Shown: piece by piece, positions 1 to 5,937 of the stretch
How positions within the stretch are numbered: position 1 is the stretch's first letter
How the letters are laid out: every line of letters begins with the position of its first letter
Source: Sphingobacteriales bacterium
GTDB taxonomy: Bacteria > Bacteroidota > Bacteroidia > Chitinophagales > Chitinophagaceae
Direction of reading: 5' to 3'
Length of the DNA: 7,002 nucleotides
Assembly (NCBI GenBank): GCA_023251215.1
Contig: JAHEZF010000085.1
Location: forward strand, 1-7,002
Position numbers and translations under genes: made by a program
The notes under the pieces: generated by a model
Database searches by the model: none
What the model was told of the DNA's origin: nothing
Seen by the model: the letters and a program-made list of their open reading frames with translations, nothing else

Positions 1-459
1 GCCTTTGTGTACAAAAAAATACTGGGTTTGATGCTTTTGATTCCCATAATCCGTTTTTTATTTTTCAGAAATATAATTATTGATGAACTCAGGAAATCAA
101 ATACTGGCTTATCATTAATTATTGGCGCTGCTATCGGATTCCTTTCAGGATTGGTGGGCATCGGCGGCGGAATAATTTTATCTCCTGTTTTATTATTATT
201 GAAATGGACAGATATGAAACAGACCGCCGCCATCAGTGCCATATTCATTTTTGTAAATTCATTAGCAGGGTTAGCTGGACAAATGAAAAATGGAGTTCAT
301 TTCAGCACGGATATGTACTCCTATGTTGCCATTGCATTTGCAGGCGGTATTTGCGGGGCTTATTTTGGCTCATTGCGGTTTAACCAATCTGTATTAAAAT
401 ATTCACTGGCTTCGGTATTGATAATTGCATCGTTTAAATTATTATTTACCGGAGCTTAA
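1..459 (+). CDS. TauE/SafE-family membrane transporter, C-terminal half (5' end outside window)
   Basis: This is a polytopic inner-membrane protein of the TauE/SafE (DUF81) family, whose members are linked to export of sulfite, sulfoacetate or other small anions; the substrate cannot be read from the sequence. The visible part holds the end of one membrane segment (IPIIRFLFF), a short charged linker, and then the second half-repeat, which opens with the glycine-rich VGIGGGIILSP motif encoded around 154-186. Three further hydrophobic segments follow. The family is usually about 250 residues and only about 152 are here. The frame is open to the window edge, so the GTG at position 7 is unlikely to be the real start and about 100 N-terminal residues probably lie upstream. 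The stop is 10 nt before moaD, so it appears to be part of the molybdenum cofactor operon. A link to sulfur handling in that pathway is inference. Confidence 0.85.
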   Translation, partial: AFVYKKILGLMLLIPIIRFLFFRNIIIDELRKSNTGLSLIIGAAIGFLSGLVGIGGGIILSPVLLLLKWTDMKQTAAISAIFIFVNSLAGLAGQMKNGVHFSTDMYSYVAIAFAGGICGAYFGSLRFNQSVLKYSLASVLIIASFKLLFTGA

Positions 460-469
460 ATAATTGGTA

Positions 470-703
470 ATGAAAACAAATATTATTGTATTCGGGCAGC
501 TTACAGATATAATTGGCAACGATAAATTGGTTGTAAACAATGCAGGGGATACAAATAGTTTGCTGGAAGAACTTAAGAAAGGCTATCCTGCTTTAGAAGA
601 CTCAAAATTTATATTAGCTGTTGATAAAAAATTAGTAACTGAAAACACTTTATTAAACACTAACAGCACAATTGCATTAATGCCGCCGTTTTCCGGTGGG
701 TGA
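470..703 (+). CDS. moaD: Molybdopterin synthase small subunit MoaD (ThiS/MoaD ubiquitin-like sulfur carrier)
   Basis: MoaD is the small, ubiquitin-like subunit of molybdopterin synthase. Its C-terminal glycine is adenylylated and then converted to a thiocarboxylate, which supplies the two dithiolene sulfurs of molybdopterin. The 77-residue product has the normal family length and ends in PPFSGG, the Gly-Gly tail that enters the MoaE active site. The N-terminal strand (MKTNIIVFGQLTDIIG) matches the usual MoaD opening. I start it at the ATG at 470; a TTG two codons earlier (464) is in frame but adds only two residues. It lies 10 nt after the transporter gene and 3 nt before the E1-like gene that would activate it, which favours MoaD over a ThiS-type carrier. 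moaE lies two genes downstream. All expected features are intact. Confidence 0.93.
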   Translation: MKTNIIVFGQLTDIIGNDKLVVNNAGDTNSLLEELKKGYPALEDSKFILAVDKKLVTENTLLNTNSTIALMPPFSGG

Positions 704-706
704 AAG

Positions 707-1840
707 ATGAACGATAATAAACTATACGAAAGATACCAGCGCCAGATGATTTTAAAGGAGTTTGGCGTAGAAGGACAAAGAAAACTTTTGCGGGCGAAAG
801 TATTAGTAATCGGAGCAGGCGGACTTGGTTGTTCTGCATTACAATACCTGGCAGGAGCAGGTGTTGGTACGATTGGTATAGTGGATGATGATATGGTGTC
901 TTTATCTAACCTGCACCGGCAGATTTTATATTCAGTAAAAGATATAGGATTTAACAAAGCAGAAAGAGCAACAGAAGTATTGCAGCAACTAAATCCTGAA
1001 ATAAAAATTATTGCATACCCCGAAAGGCTTACTACTCAAAATGCATTCGCAATAATGGAGGCTTATGATATTATTATTGATGGCACTGATAATTTTTCCA
1101 GCAGGTATATGATTAATGATGCTTGCGTATTATTAAATAAAACATTTGTATTCGGTGCTGTATCACAATGGGAAGGGCAGGTGGCAGTGTTTAGCCCCCA
1201 TCCCCTAAAGGGGGGTAAAGATGGTGTAAATTATAGAGACTTATTTCCACAGCCGCCAAAAGATGGTGAAGTGTTGAATTGTGCAGAAGCAGGTGTGATA
1301 GGCGTATTACCAGGCATCATCGGAACTATGATGGCGAATGAAACCATCAAATTAATTACAGGCATTGGTTCTTCATTAATTAATCGGATGGTTACTTATA
1401 ATGCATTGACAAATCAGGTTTATGAACTTGGTTTATCTGCAAGAAAAAAAACACGGTCACTAATTCCCAAAGACAAATCAGCTTTTTTACAAACAGATTA
1501 TGAATGGCTCTGTGCAGCTCAGCCACAACTGAAAGAAATTGATGTGAATATTTTTAATTCGATGATTGCCAAGGGTGAAGTTGATGTGATTGATGTAAGA
1601 GAAGAAAACGAACTTCCGGCCGTAAAAGAATTTTTACATTTAAAAATTCCTTTAACTCAACTAGCAGAAAATATTTCATTGATAAAGTCCGATACAGTTG
1701 TTGCCTTTTGCCAATCAGGTAAACGCAGCCTGCAGGCTGCAGGGATTTTGTCCGGTATTTTTAGGGAAACAAAAAAAGTTTACAGTTTAAAAGGAGGAAT
1801 TTTAAAATGGAAACAAAATCAGGCCAAACTACCGGTATGA
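707..1840 (+). CDS. moeB: MoeB/ThiF-family MoaD-adenylyltransferase fused to a C-terminal rhodanese domain
   Basis: This E1-like enzyme adenylylates the C-terminal glycine of MoaD, and its rhodanese domain probably delivers the sulfur, so one 377-residue chain can perform activation and sulfur transfer as in MOCS3/Uba4 and MoeZ. Residues 1-245 form the ThiF/MoeB fold: the ATP-binding GAGGLG at 36-41, NLHRQ at 68-72, K84, GTDNF at 126-130 and the conserved cysteine C192 in NCAEAG. Residues about 275-377 form the rhodanese domain with active-site loop CQSGKRS at 335-341 (C335) and the conserved GG before KW. The usual HIPGA segment of rhodaneses is poorly preserved. The two CxxC zinc pairs of E. 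coli MoeB are absent: NYRDLF stands where CYRC would be, as in MoeZ-like proteins. Residues 163-173 (SPHPLKGGKDG) look like extra loop sequence encoded by a DNA palindrome. The gene starts 3 nt after moaD and its stop overlaps the moaE start. Confidence 0.92.
   Translation: MNDNKLYERYQRQMILKEFGVEGQRKLLRAKVLVIGAGGLGCSALQYLAGAGVGTIGIVDDDMVSLSNLHRQILYSVKDIGFNKAERATEVLQQLNPEIKIIAYPERLTTQNAFAIMEAYDIIIDGTDNFSSRYMINDACVLLNKTFVFGAVSQWEGQVAVFSPHPLKGGKDGVNYRDLFPQPPKDGEVLNCAEAGVIGVLPGIIGTMMANETIKLITGIGSSLINRMVTYNALTNQVYELGLSARKKTRSLIPKDKSAFLQTDYEWLCAAQPQLKEIDVNIFNSMIAKGEVDVIDVREENELPAVKEFLHLKIPLTQLAENISLIKSDTVVAFCQSGKRSLQAAGILSGIFRETKKVYSLKGGILKWKQNQAKLPV
1194..1215. repeat. C-run/G-run palindrome inside the moeB-like coding sequence
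   Basis: A C5-AT-C4 stretch is followed by TAAA and six G. The perfect core is CCCCT (1202-1206) against AGGGG (1209-1213) with a two-base loop, and slipped pairing with the upstream C5 run (1195-1199) is also possible. It stands out from the AT-rich surroundings and is translated as SPHPLKGG in a surface-loop position of the E1 domain. I recall similar C/G palindromes scattered through Bacteroidetes genomes, sometimes inside genes, but copy number cannot be judged from one window. Confidence 0.55.
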
Positions 1841-2280
1841 AAGGAAGAAAACCTAAAAATGTTTTTGTACAAGGAGCTGTTGCAGCATCTTTTATTGCTG
1901 ACAGTATTCAAAAGCACAGCAGTAAAACTGATATTGGCGGGCATAGTATTTTTTTGGGTCAGGTTCGTGCTGATGTCATTAACGGGAAAGAAGTAGCTTC
2001 AATAGAGTACACTGCTTACGAAGAAATGGCTTTGGAGAAAATGCATACAATCCGTGAAGATATTTTTTCGAAGTATGATTTAATCTGTATGCATGTGTAT
2101 CATAGTTTGGGCAAAGTGGCCGCCGGAGAAATCAGTTTGTTTGTATTTACATCATCGGCACATAGAAAGGCTGCAATAGACGCCTGTGAAGAAACAGTAG
2201 AAAGAATAAAAGCAGAATTACCTGTTTGGGGTAAAGAAATATTTGTAGATGAAACTTATCAATGGAAAGAGAGTAAATAA
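1837..2280 (+). CDS. moaE: Molybdopterin synthase catalytic (large) subunit MoaE
   Basis: MoaE is the large subunit of molybdopterin synthase and binds the MoaD C-terminus to convert cyclic pyranopterin monophosphate into molybdopterin. The 147-residue product matches the family length. Visible signatures include IFLGQVRADVINGK (38-51), IEYTAYEEMA (57-65), HVYHSLGKVAAGEI (86-99), the H109-R110 pair and the lysines K125 and K133, which align with the catalytic K119 and K126 of E. coli MoaE. I chose the ATG at 1837 because it overlaps the preceding TGA as ATGA, a normal coupling arrangement, and because the homologous region begins at KNVFVQGAV. An in-frame ATG at 1807 would add ten residues and is preceded by AGGAGG at ideal spacing, but that string also encodes the conserved Lys-Gly-Gly of the rhodanese domain. 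The next gene begins 2 nt after the stop. Confidence 0.93.
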   Translation: MKGRKPKNVFVQGAVAASFIADSIQKHSSKTDIGGHSIFLGQVRADVINGKEVASIEYTAYEEMALEKMHTIREDIFSKYDLICMHVYHSLGKVAAGEISLFVFTSSAHRKAAIDACEETVERIKAELPVWGKEIFVDETYQWKESK

Positions 2281-2282
2281 TT

Positions 2283-3194
2283 ATGGTAAACATTACGCAT
2301 AAAACAAATAGTTTAAGAGAGGCGATAGCTTCTGCCATACTAACTGTATCAAAGCAGGAAACGATAGATGCCATAAAGAATAAAACTGTTCCCAAAGGCG
2401 ATGTGTTTGAATTCTCCAGAGCAGCAGGTTTACTGGCTATTAAAAAAACCAGTGATGTAATTCCGGACTGTCATCCACTTCCTGTTGAATTTGCTTCTAT
2501 TCAGCATGAGATAGATGGTTTAAATATTATTATCAGAGTAGAAGTATACACCATTTATAAAACCGGGGTAGAAGTGGAAGCTATGCACGGAGCTGCTATC
2601 ACTGCATTAACTATGTACGATATGCTGAAGCCATTGGATAAAGGAATTGAAATTTCGACCATAAAATTAGAAAGCAAGAAAGGTGGCAAAACAAGTTATA
2701 GAAATCAAAAGGCCGGGGAAATTAAATGTGCTGTTATTGTATGCTCCGATACCGTTGCTGCAGGCGCCAACAAGGATAAAACCGGCAAAGCAATAATTGA
2801 AAAATTAAAAAAACATAATTTATCCTGTGCGTTATATGAAATTATTCCGGACGATTTTGCTGTTATTCAATCAAAAACAAAACAATTAAGTAAAGATGGA
2901 TTTCAATTAGTATTGTTTACCGGCGGCACCGGGCTTTCAAAAAGAGATGCAACGCCTGATGCGATAACGCCGCTTTTAACCAGGCAAATTCCCGGTATAA
3001 TGGAAACTGTTCGCAGTTATGGGCAACAACGAACTCCCTTCTCAATGTTGTCCCGGGGTGTCGCCGGTTTTGTTAATGATACATTGGTAATTACATTACC
3101 CGGATCTGTCAGAGGTGCAGAGGAATCAATAGATGCCATATTCCCCTTTGTTTTACATGTCTTCAAAGTCGTTGATGGTAGCAGGCATGATTAA
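2283..3194 (+). CDS. moaCB: Bifunctional molybdenum cofactor biosynthesis protein MoaC-MoaB fusion
   Basis: This is a two-domain, cytosolic fusion of 303 residues. Residues 1 to about 139 are MoaC, which with MoaA makes cyclic pyranopterin monophosphate from GTP. The active-site set aligns with E. coli MoaC: K38 (KGDVF), H64 (CHPLP), E97 and E99 (TGVEVEA), D113 and K116 (YDMLK). The N-terminus is short, MVNITHK, with Asn where most MoaC proteins have Asp in MVDVS. Residues about 147-303 are MoaB/MogA-like, with TGGTGLSKRDATPDA at 213-227 and PGSVRGAEESI at 273-283. This fold binds molybdopterin, and relatives adenylylate it before molybdenum insertion. MoaCB fusions are known, so the joined architecture is expected rather than new. 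The gene starts 2 nt after moaE and ends the operon; two overlapping hairpins follow the stop. No disruption is visible. Confidence 0.94.
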   Translation: MVNITHKTNSLREAIASAILTVSKQETIDAIKNKTVPKGDVFEFSRAAGLLAIKKTSDVIPDCHPLPVEFASIQHEIDGLNIIIRVEVYTIYKTGVEVEAMHGAAITALTMYDMLKPLDKGIEISTIKLESKKGGKTSYRNQKAGEIKCAVIVCSDTVAAGANKDKTGKAIIEKLKKHNLSCALYEIIPDDFAVIQSKTKQLSKDGFQLVLFTGGTGLSKRDATPDAITPLLTRQIPGIMETVRSYGQQRTPFSMLSRGVAGFVNDTLVITLPGSVRGAEESIDAIFPFVLHVFKVVDGSRHD

Positions 3195-3412
3195 CATAGG
3201 CTATAGATAATAGCCTTCAGGGAAAATAAAAAAGGATAGTTTCTTTTCCCGAAGGAAGCCGTATGTTCGGACTTTATTTCATACAGCAAGGCAAAGAAAG
3301 ATATTATAAATAGTTGCTGAAGACCGCTTTTGTTCTTACTTAATTTTGTTAATGAATAAGCTGAAATCAAATAGGGAAAGGAGATTTAAGTATTCAGCAG
3401 CGGGAAGTATTA
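3195..3412. other. Convergent intergenic gap between moaCB and the WecA-like gene
   Basis: This 218-nt spacer separates two genes that point towards each other. Apart from the two hairpins near its left end I see only weak structure: a GTATG/CATAC stem near 3261-3285 and a distant TGCTGAA/TTCAGCA pair at 3315-3321 and 3393-3399. The longest plus-strand frame I noticed after an ATG (3263) is 16 codons and looks accidental. No RNA gene or riboswitch is recognisable. Confidence 0.6.
3198..3255. repeat. Two overlapping, mutually exclusive hairpins 3' of moaCB; possible transcript end
   Basis: The first hairpin pairs AGGCTAT (3198-3204) with ATAGCCT (3210-3216). The second pairs CCTTC plus GGGAAAA (3214-3218 and 3220-3226, with A3219 bulged) with TTTTCCC plus GAAGG (3244-3255), about 12 base pairs around a 17-nt loop. 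They share bases 3214-3216, so the complete forms cannot coexist. Neither is followed by a T-run on either strand, so a standard intrinsic terminator is not shown. A 3'-end processing or convergent termination role is inference from the position 3 nt after the stop. Confidence 0.45.
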
Positions 3413-4534
3413 TCAGTCAATTTCTGTTGGAAGTGAGGCTTTAAATGCTTGTTTTTTCATTATAGTTAACCCCAGATTTTTCAACATAAAAATTACCAGG
3501 AACATAAAAGCAACCAATATGGCAAGAATTATTTCCTGCCGCAGACCTCTCAACCAATATACTTCAAACAGAACAAAGCCGTGCAGAAAACAAATCAGTT
3601 TGGCCGCAAAACCATGACTGAATCCCCGGTTAGTCAGCAGGTGATGAATATGGGTTTTATCAGCAGCAAAAGGCGATTTGCCTTTCCATATTCTTAAGGT
3701 GAAAACCCTCAGTGTATCAAAAACAGGAATGAGCACAATGGCCAGTACAAAAACAGGGGCATGTGATAAAACAGGACTAGCAGCAAAAATATTTACCTGC
3801 ATCAATCGAATACATAGAACTGCTATTACAAACCCAAGCACAAGTGAACCCGTGTCGCCCATAAATATTCTTGCCGGATTAAAATTGAAATAAAGAAAAG
3901 CAAAAATACCCCCTGCCAGTGCAAAAGCTATTAAAGCAGTGTTTGCATCTCCGCTTATTGTAAGGAAAATGCCGAGTGTTACCAGGGTCATAAAGCCCAG
4001 CCCACCGGCCAAACCATCAATGCCATCAATCAAATTAAAGGCATTGGTAATTCCTGTAATAGCTAATATGGTAATACTGTATTGAGCAGTCAATGTCAAG
4101 TCATTGATGCCAAACAATCCATCGAAGGATGTGATGCGGATGCCGGATAGAGCAATCAGAGTTGCCAACCCTAGCTCGATTACAAATTTGTATTTTGCAG
4201 AAAGATCTTTCAGATCATCCATGATGCCTAACCCTAAAAGTACAATAATTGAAAAGAAAAAACTGATCTCTGCTAACTCGCTATTAAACGGGAACCAGAG
4301 AAACAGAGTCGTCATCATCCCGGCAATAATGGCAATCCCACCCATAGTTGGTATAGGAGATAAGTGTTCTTTACGGGCATCAGGAACATCATATAACTTG
4401 TATCTTTTTATCAGGCTGATGATAGGCGGGATGGTTATAAGGGTGACCACAAAAGCAGTAACAAAACATAACAGGGCAAGCTTGTAGTCAGGAAATTGAA
4501 GATTAATCTGAAGCAGGTGGATATAGTTTTTCAT
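3413..4534 (-). CDS. Polyprenyl-phosphate sugar-1-phosphate transferase, WecA/MraY superfamily
   Basis: This 373-residue integral membrane enzyme belongs to glycosyltransferase family 4 (WecA, TagO, MraY). Members transfer a sugar-1-phosphate, often GlcNAc-1-phosphate, from a UDP-sugar to undecaprenyl phosphate, the first step of many surface polysaccharides. Hallmarks in order are the KRYKLYDVPDARKEH loop with the following PTMGGIAI (43-69), MDDLKD with D106-D107 (105-110), NAFNLIDGIDGLAGG (164-178), FMGDTGS (224-230) and HIHHLL (295-300). About ten or eleven hydrophobic stretches fit the family topology. The HIHHLL motif and the YDVPDARKEH loop favour WecA/TagO-like enzymes over MraY. The ATG at 4534 leaves a short N-terminal tail before the first membrane segment and suits the family length. 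The gene is divergent from the glycosyltransferase at 4699, a likely partner in surface glycan assembly. The sugar cannot be determined. Confidence 0.9.
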   Translation of the reverse strand: MKNYIHLLQINLQFPDYKLALLCFVTAFVVTLITIPPIISLIKRYKLYDVPDARKEHLSPIPTMGGIAIIAGMMTTLFLWFPFNSELAEISFFFSIIVLLGLGIMDDLKDLSAKYKFVIELGLATLIALSGIRITSFDGLFGINDLTLTAQYSITILAITGITNAFNLIDGIDGLAGGLGFMTLVTLGIFLTISGDANTALIAFALAGGIFAFLYFNFNPARIFMGDTGSLVLGFVIAVLCIRLMQVNIFAASPVLSHAPVFVLAIVLIPVFDTLRVFTLRIWKGKSPFAADKTHIHHLLTNRGFSHGFAAKLICFLHGFVLFEVYWLRGLRQEIILAILVAFMFLVIFMLKNLGLTIMKKQAFKASLPTEID

Positions 4535-4698
4535 TGGTACCCGGTTTTTTATCAGGGTTGGATTCTTGTAGCTTAAAAATAGACGGTTTTTTTACAAATG
4601 ACAAGACTTTTTTTATTGTATAGGGTATAATTTTTTTTGCCCGCCAATGAATGGGATATTTGCTATAATAAAACCGTAATTTTCACAGCTACGGCATT
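4535..4698. promoter_or_regulatory. Divergent promoter region, T-tract rich
   Basis: The 164-nt spacer must hold the promoters for the minus-strand WecA-like gene and the plus-strand glycosyltransferase. It contains four T-runs of six to eight bases, TATAAT at 4626-4631 and again at 4664-4669, and GATATTTG at 4655-4662, which is one base away from the Bacteroidetes -7 consensus TAnnTTTG. No partner -33 element at good spacing is obvious. CGGTTTT occurs at 4542 and 4584, with its reverse complement AAAACCG at 4670-4676. Which element is used is not determinable here. Confidence 0.4.
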
Positions 4699-5886
4699 AT
4701 GACAATCGTTATAATTCTTTTTTGGGTAAGCGTTTCAATACTATTCTTCTGCTATATAGGTTATGGCATCCTTCTTCTGTTCCTGAATGGCCTGCTCATC
4801 ATTTTCCGGTTTAAAAACAAAACTGTCACCCTGAAAGAGAAATTGCCTGTCACACTCATCGTTTCAGCCTACAACGAAGAACAGGTGCTGGAGCAAAAGA
4901 TTAAAAACACACTGGCGATAGAATATCCCCCAGACCTGCTTACCATAATTTTTGTTATTGATGGGTCTGCCGATGGATCATTGGAAATGATTCAAAAACA
5001 TCCTGCTATTATCCTGCTGCACCAGAAAGAAAGAAGAGGAAAATTTGCTGCAATCAAAAGGGCCATGCAGTTGGTGCAAACACCCATTGTGGTTTTCAGC
5101 GATGCCAACACTATGCTGAATAAAGAATGCATCGGGCGGATCGTTGCTCATTATCATGATCCCAAAGTAGGGGGAGTAGCCGGTGAGAAAAAAATTCTGC
5201 ATAATCACCATATTTCTGCCGTTGGTGAAGCGGAGGGATTCTACTGGCAATATGAATCCTTCATGAAAAGACTGGATGCAGGTTTTTATACGGTTGTTGG
5301 AGCAGCAGGTGAATTGTTTTCCATACGAAGCGGGTTATTCAGGGAATCAGATGATGAACTGATATTGGATGACTTTGTAATTTCCACGCAGGTTTGCCTA
5401 CAGGGATATAAAATAGAATATGAACCGGGAGCTTTTGCTACGGAAATGCCTTCCGCTACGTTGGCAGGCGAAGAGAAAAGAAAAGTACGCATCGCTGCTG
5501 GGGCGTTTCAATCCATCGGGTATTTAAAAAAATGCCTGAATATTTTTAAATACCCGTTATTAAGTTTCCAATATATTTCAAGGCGGTTAATGCGCTGGAT
5601 TCTTTGCCCGGTAATGCTTGTCATTTTATTAGTAACGAATGTGATATTGGTAAGCAATCAGCCAGTCAATGGTTTTTATAATTGGTTTTTATTTGCACAG
5701 GCTTTGTTCTTTTTCTTAGTATTAACAGGTTGGGTCTTTGTTCGCACTGGAAAAAGAGCAGGTGTACTGACCATTCCTTTTTATTTTGTATTTATGAATT
5801 ATTGTATGGTTAAAGGGTTCATCAGGTTCCTGAAAAGACGGCAGACTGTGCTGTGGGAAAAATCGTTGCGACAGGTAACAGATTAA
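4699..5886 (+). CDS. Membrane-bound family 2 glycosyltransferase
   Basis: This 395-residue GT2 protein resembles the polysaccharide-synthase branch that includes hyaluronan, cellulose and poly-GlcNAc synthases. A membrane segment at residues 4-36 precedes a cytosolic GT-A domain: VSAYNEE (55-61), DGSADGS (88-94), the DxD-like SDANT (134-138, D135), the acidic DD at 224-225 in ILDDFVIS, KVRIAAGAFQ (262-271) and an RxxRW motif at 296-300 (RLMRW). Three hydrophobic segments close the protein, at about 301-319, 328-348 and 355-372. It probably adds sugars from nucleotide sugars to a growing chain at the inner membrane. RxxRW fits the processive group, but this does not prove processivity. The ATG at 4699 places the hydrophobic segment at the very N-terminus as expected. 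The divergent WecA-like neighbour supports a surface-glycan role; the product is unknown. Confidence 0.88.
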   Translation: MTIVIILFWVSVSILFFCYIGYGILLLFLNGLLIIFRFKNKTVTLKEKLPVTLIVSAYNEEQVLEQKIKNTLAIEYPPDLLTIIFVIDGSADGSLEMIQKHPAIILLHQKERRGKFAAIKRAMQLVQTPIVVFSDANTMLNKECIGRIVAHYHDPKVGGVAGEKKILHNHHISAVGEAEGFYWQYESFMKRLDAGFYTVVGAAGELFSIRSGLFRESDDELILDDFVISTQVCLQGYKIEYEPGAFATEMPSATLAGEEKRKVRIAAGAFQSIGYLKKCLNIFKYPLLSFQYISRRLMRWILCPVMLVILLVTNVILVSNQPVNGFYNWFLFAQALFFFLVLTGWVFVRTGKRAGVLTIPFYFVFMNYCMVKGFIRFLKRRQTVLWEKSLRQVTD

Positions 5887-5920
5887 CCAATCATCACTTA
5901 GATTGATTGGCTTAGTTTTG
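5884..5920 (+). terminator. Weak candidate intrinsic terminator after the glycosyltransferase
   Basis: CCAATCA (5887-5893) pairs perfectly with TGATTGG (5904-5910). Three more pairs (TAA with TTA) can form across a bulged C, and TAGTTTTGTTT follows. The left arm overlaps the stop codon. The stem is AT-rich and the T-run is interrupted, so the call is tentative, but this is the only such structure between the gene and recG. Confidence 0.4.
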
Positions 5921-5937
5921 TTTGAAAGTATCAGCTT

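Noticed and set aside
464..469. TTG start for moaD two codons before the ATG
   Set aside because: The ATG at 470 starts the conserved strand directly, and the extension adds nothing recognisable.
583..957. A 124-codon minus-strand open frame opposite moaD and the moeB-like gene
   Set aside because: It lies antisense to two confidently identified genes, shows no recognisable domain and has low-complexity Ser/Pro-rich composition typical of a shadow frame.
3263..3313. A 16-codon plus-strand small ORF in the convergent gap
   Set aside because: It is very short, has no ribosome-binding signal and contains half of a weak hairpin; chance is the simplest explanation.
3195..3412. Possible molybdenum cofactor riboswitch or small RNA
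   Set aside because: The region is downstream of the operon and lacks any recognisable Moco riboswitch arrangement; only simple hairpins are seen.
4104..4487. A 127-codon plus-strand open frame opposite the WecA-like gene
   Set aside because: It is entirely antisense to conserved membrane-enzyme motifs and has no protein signature of its own.
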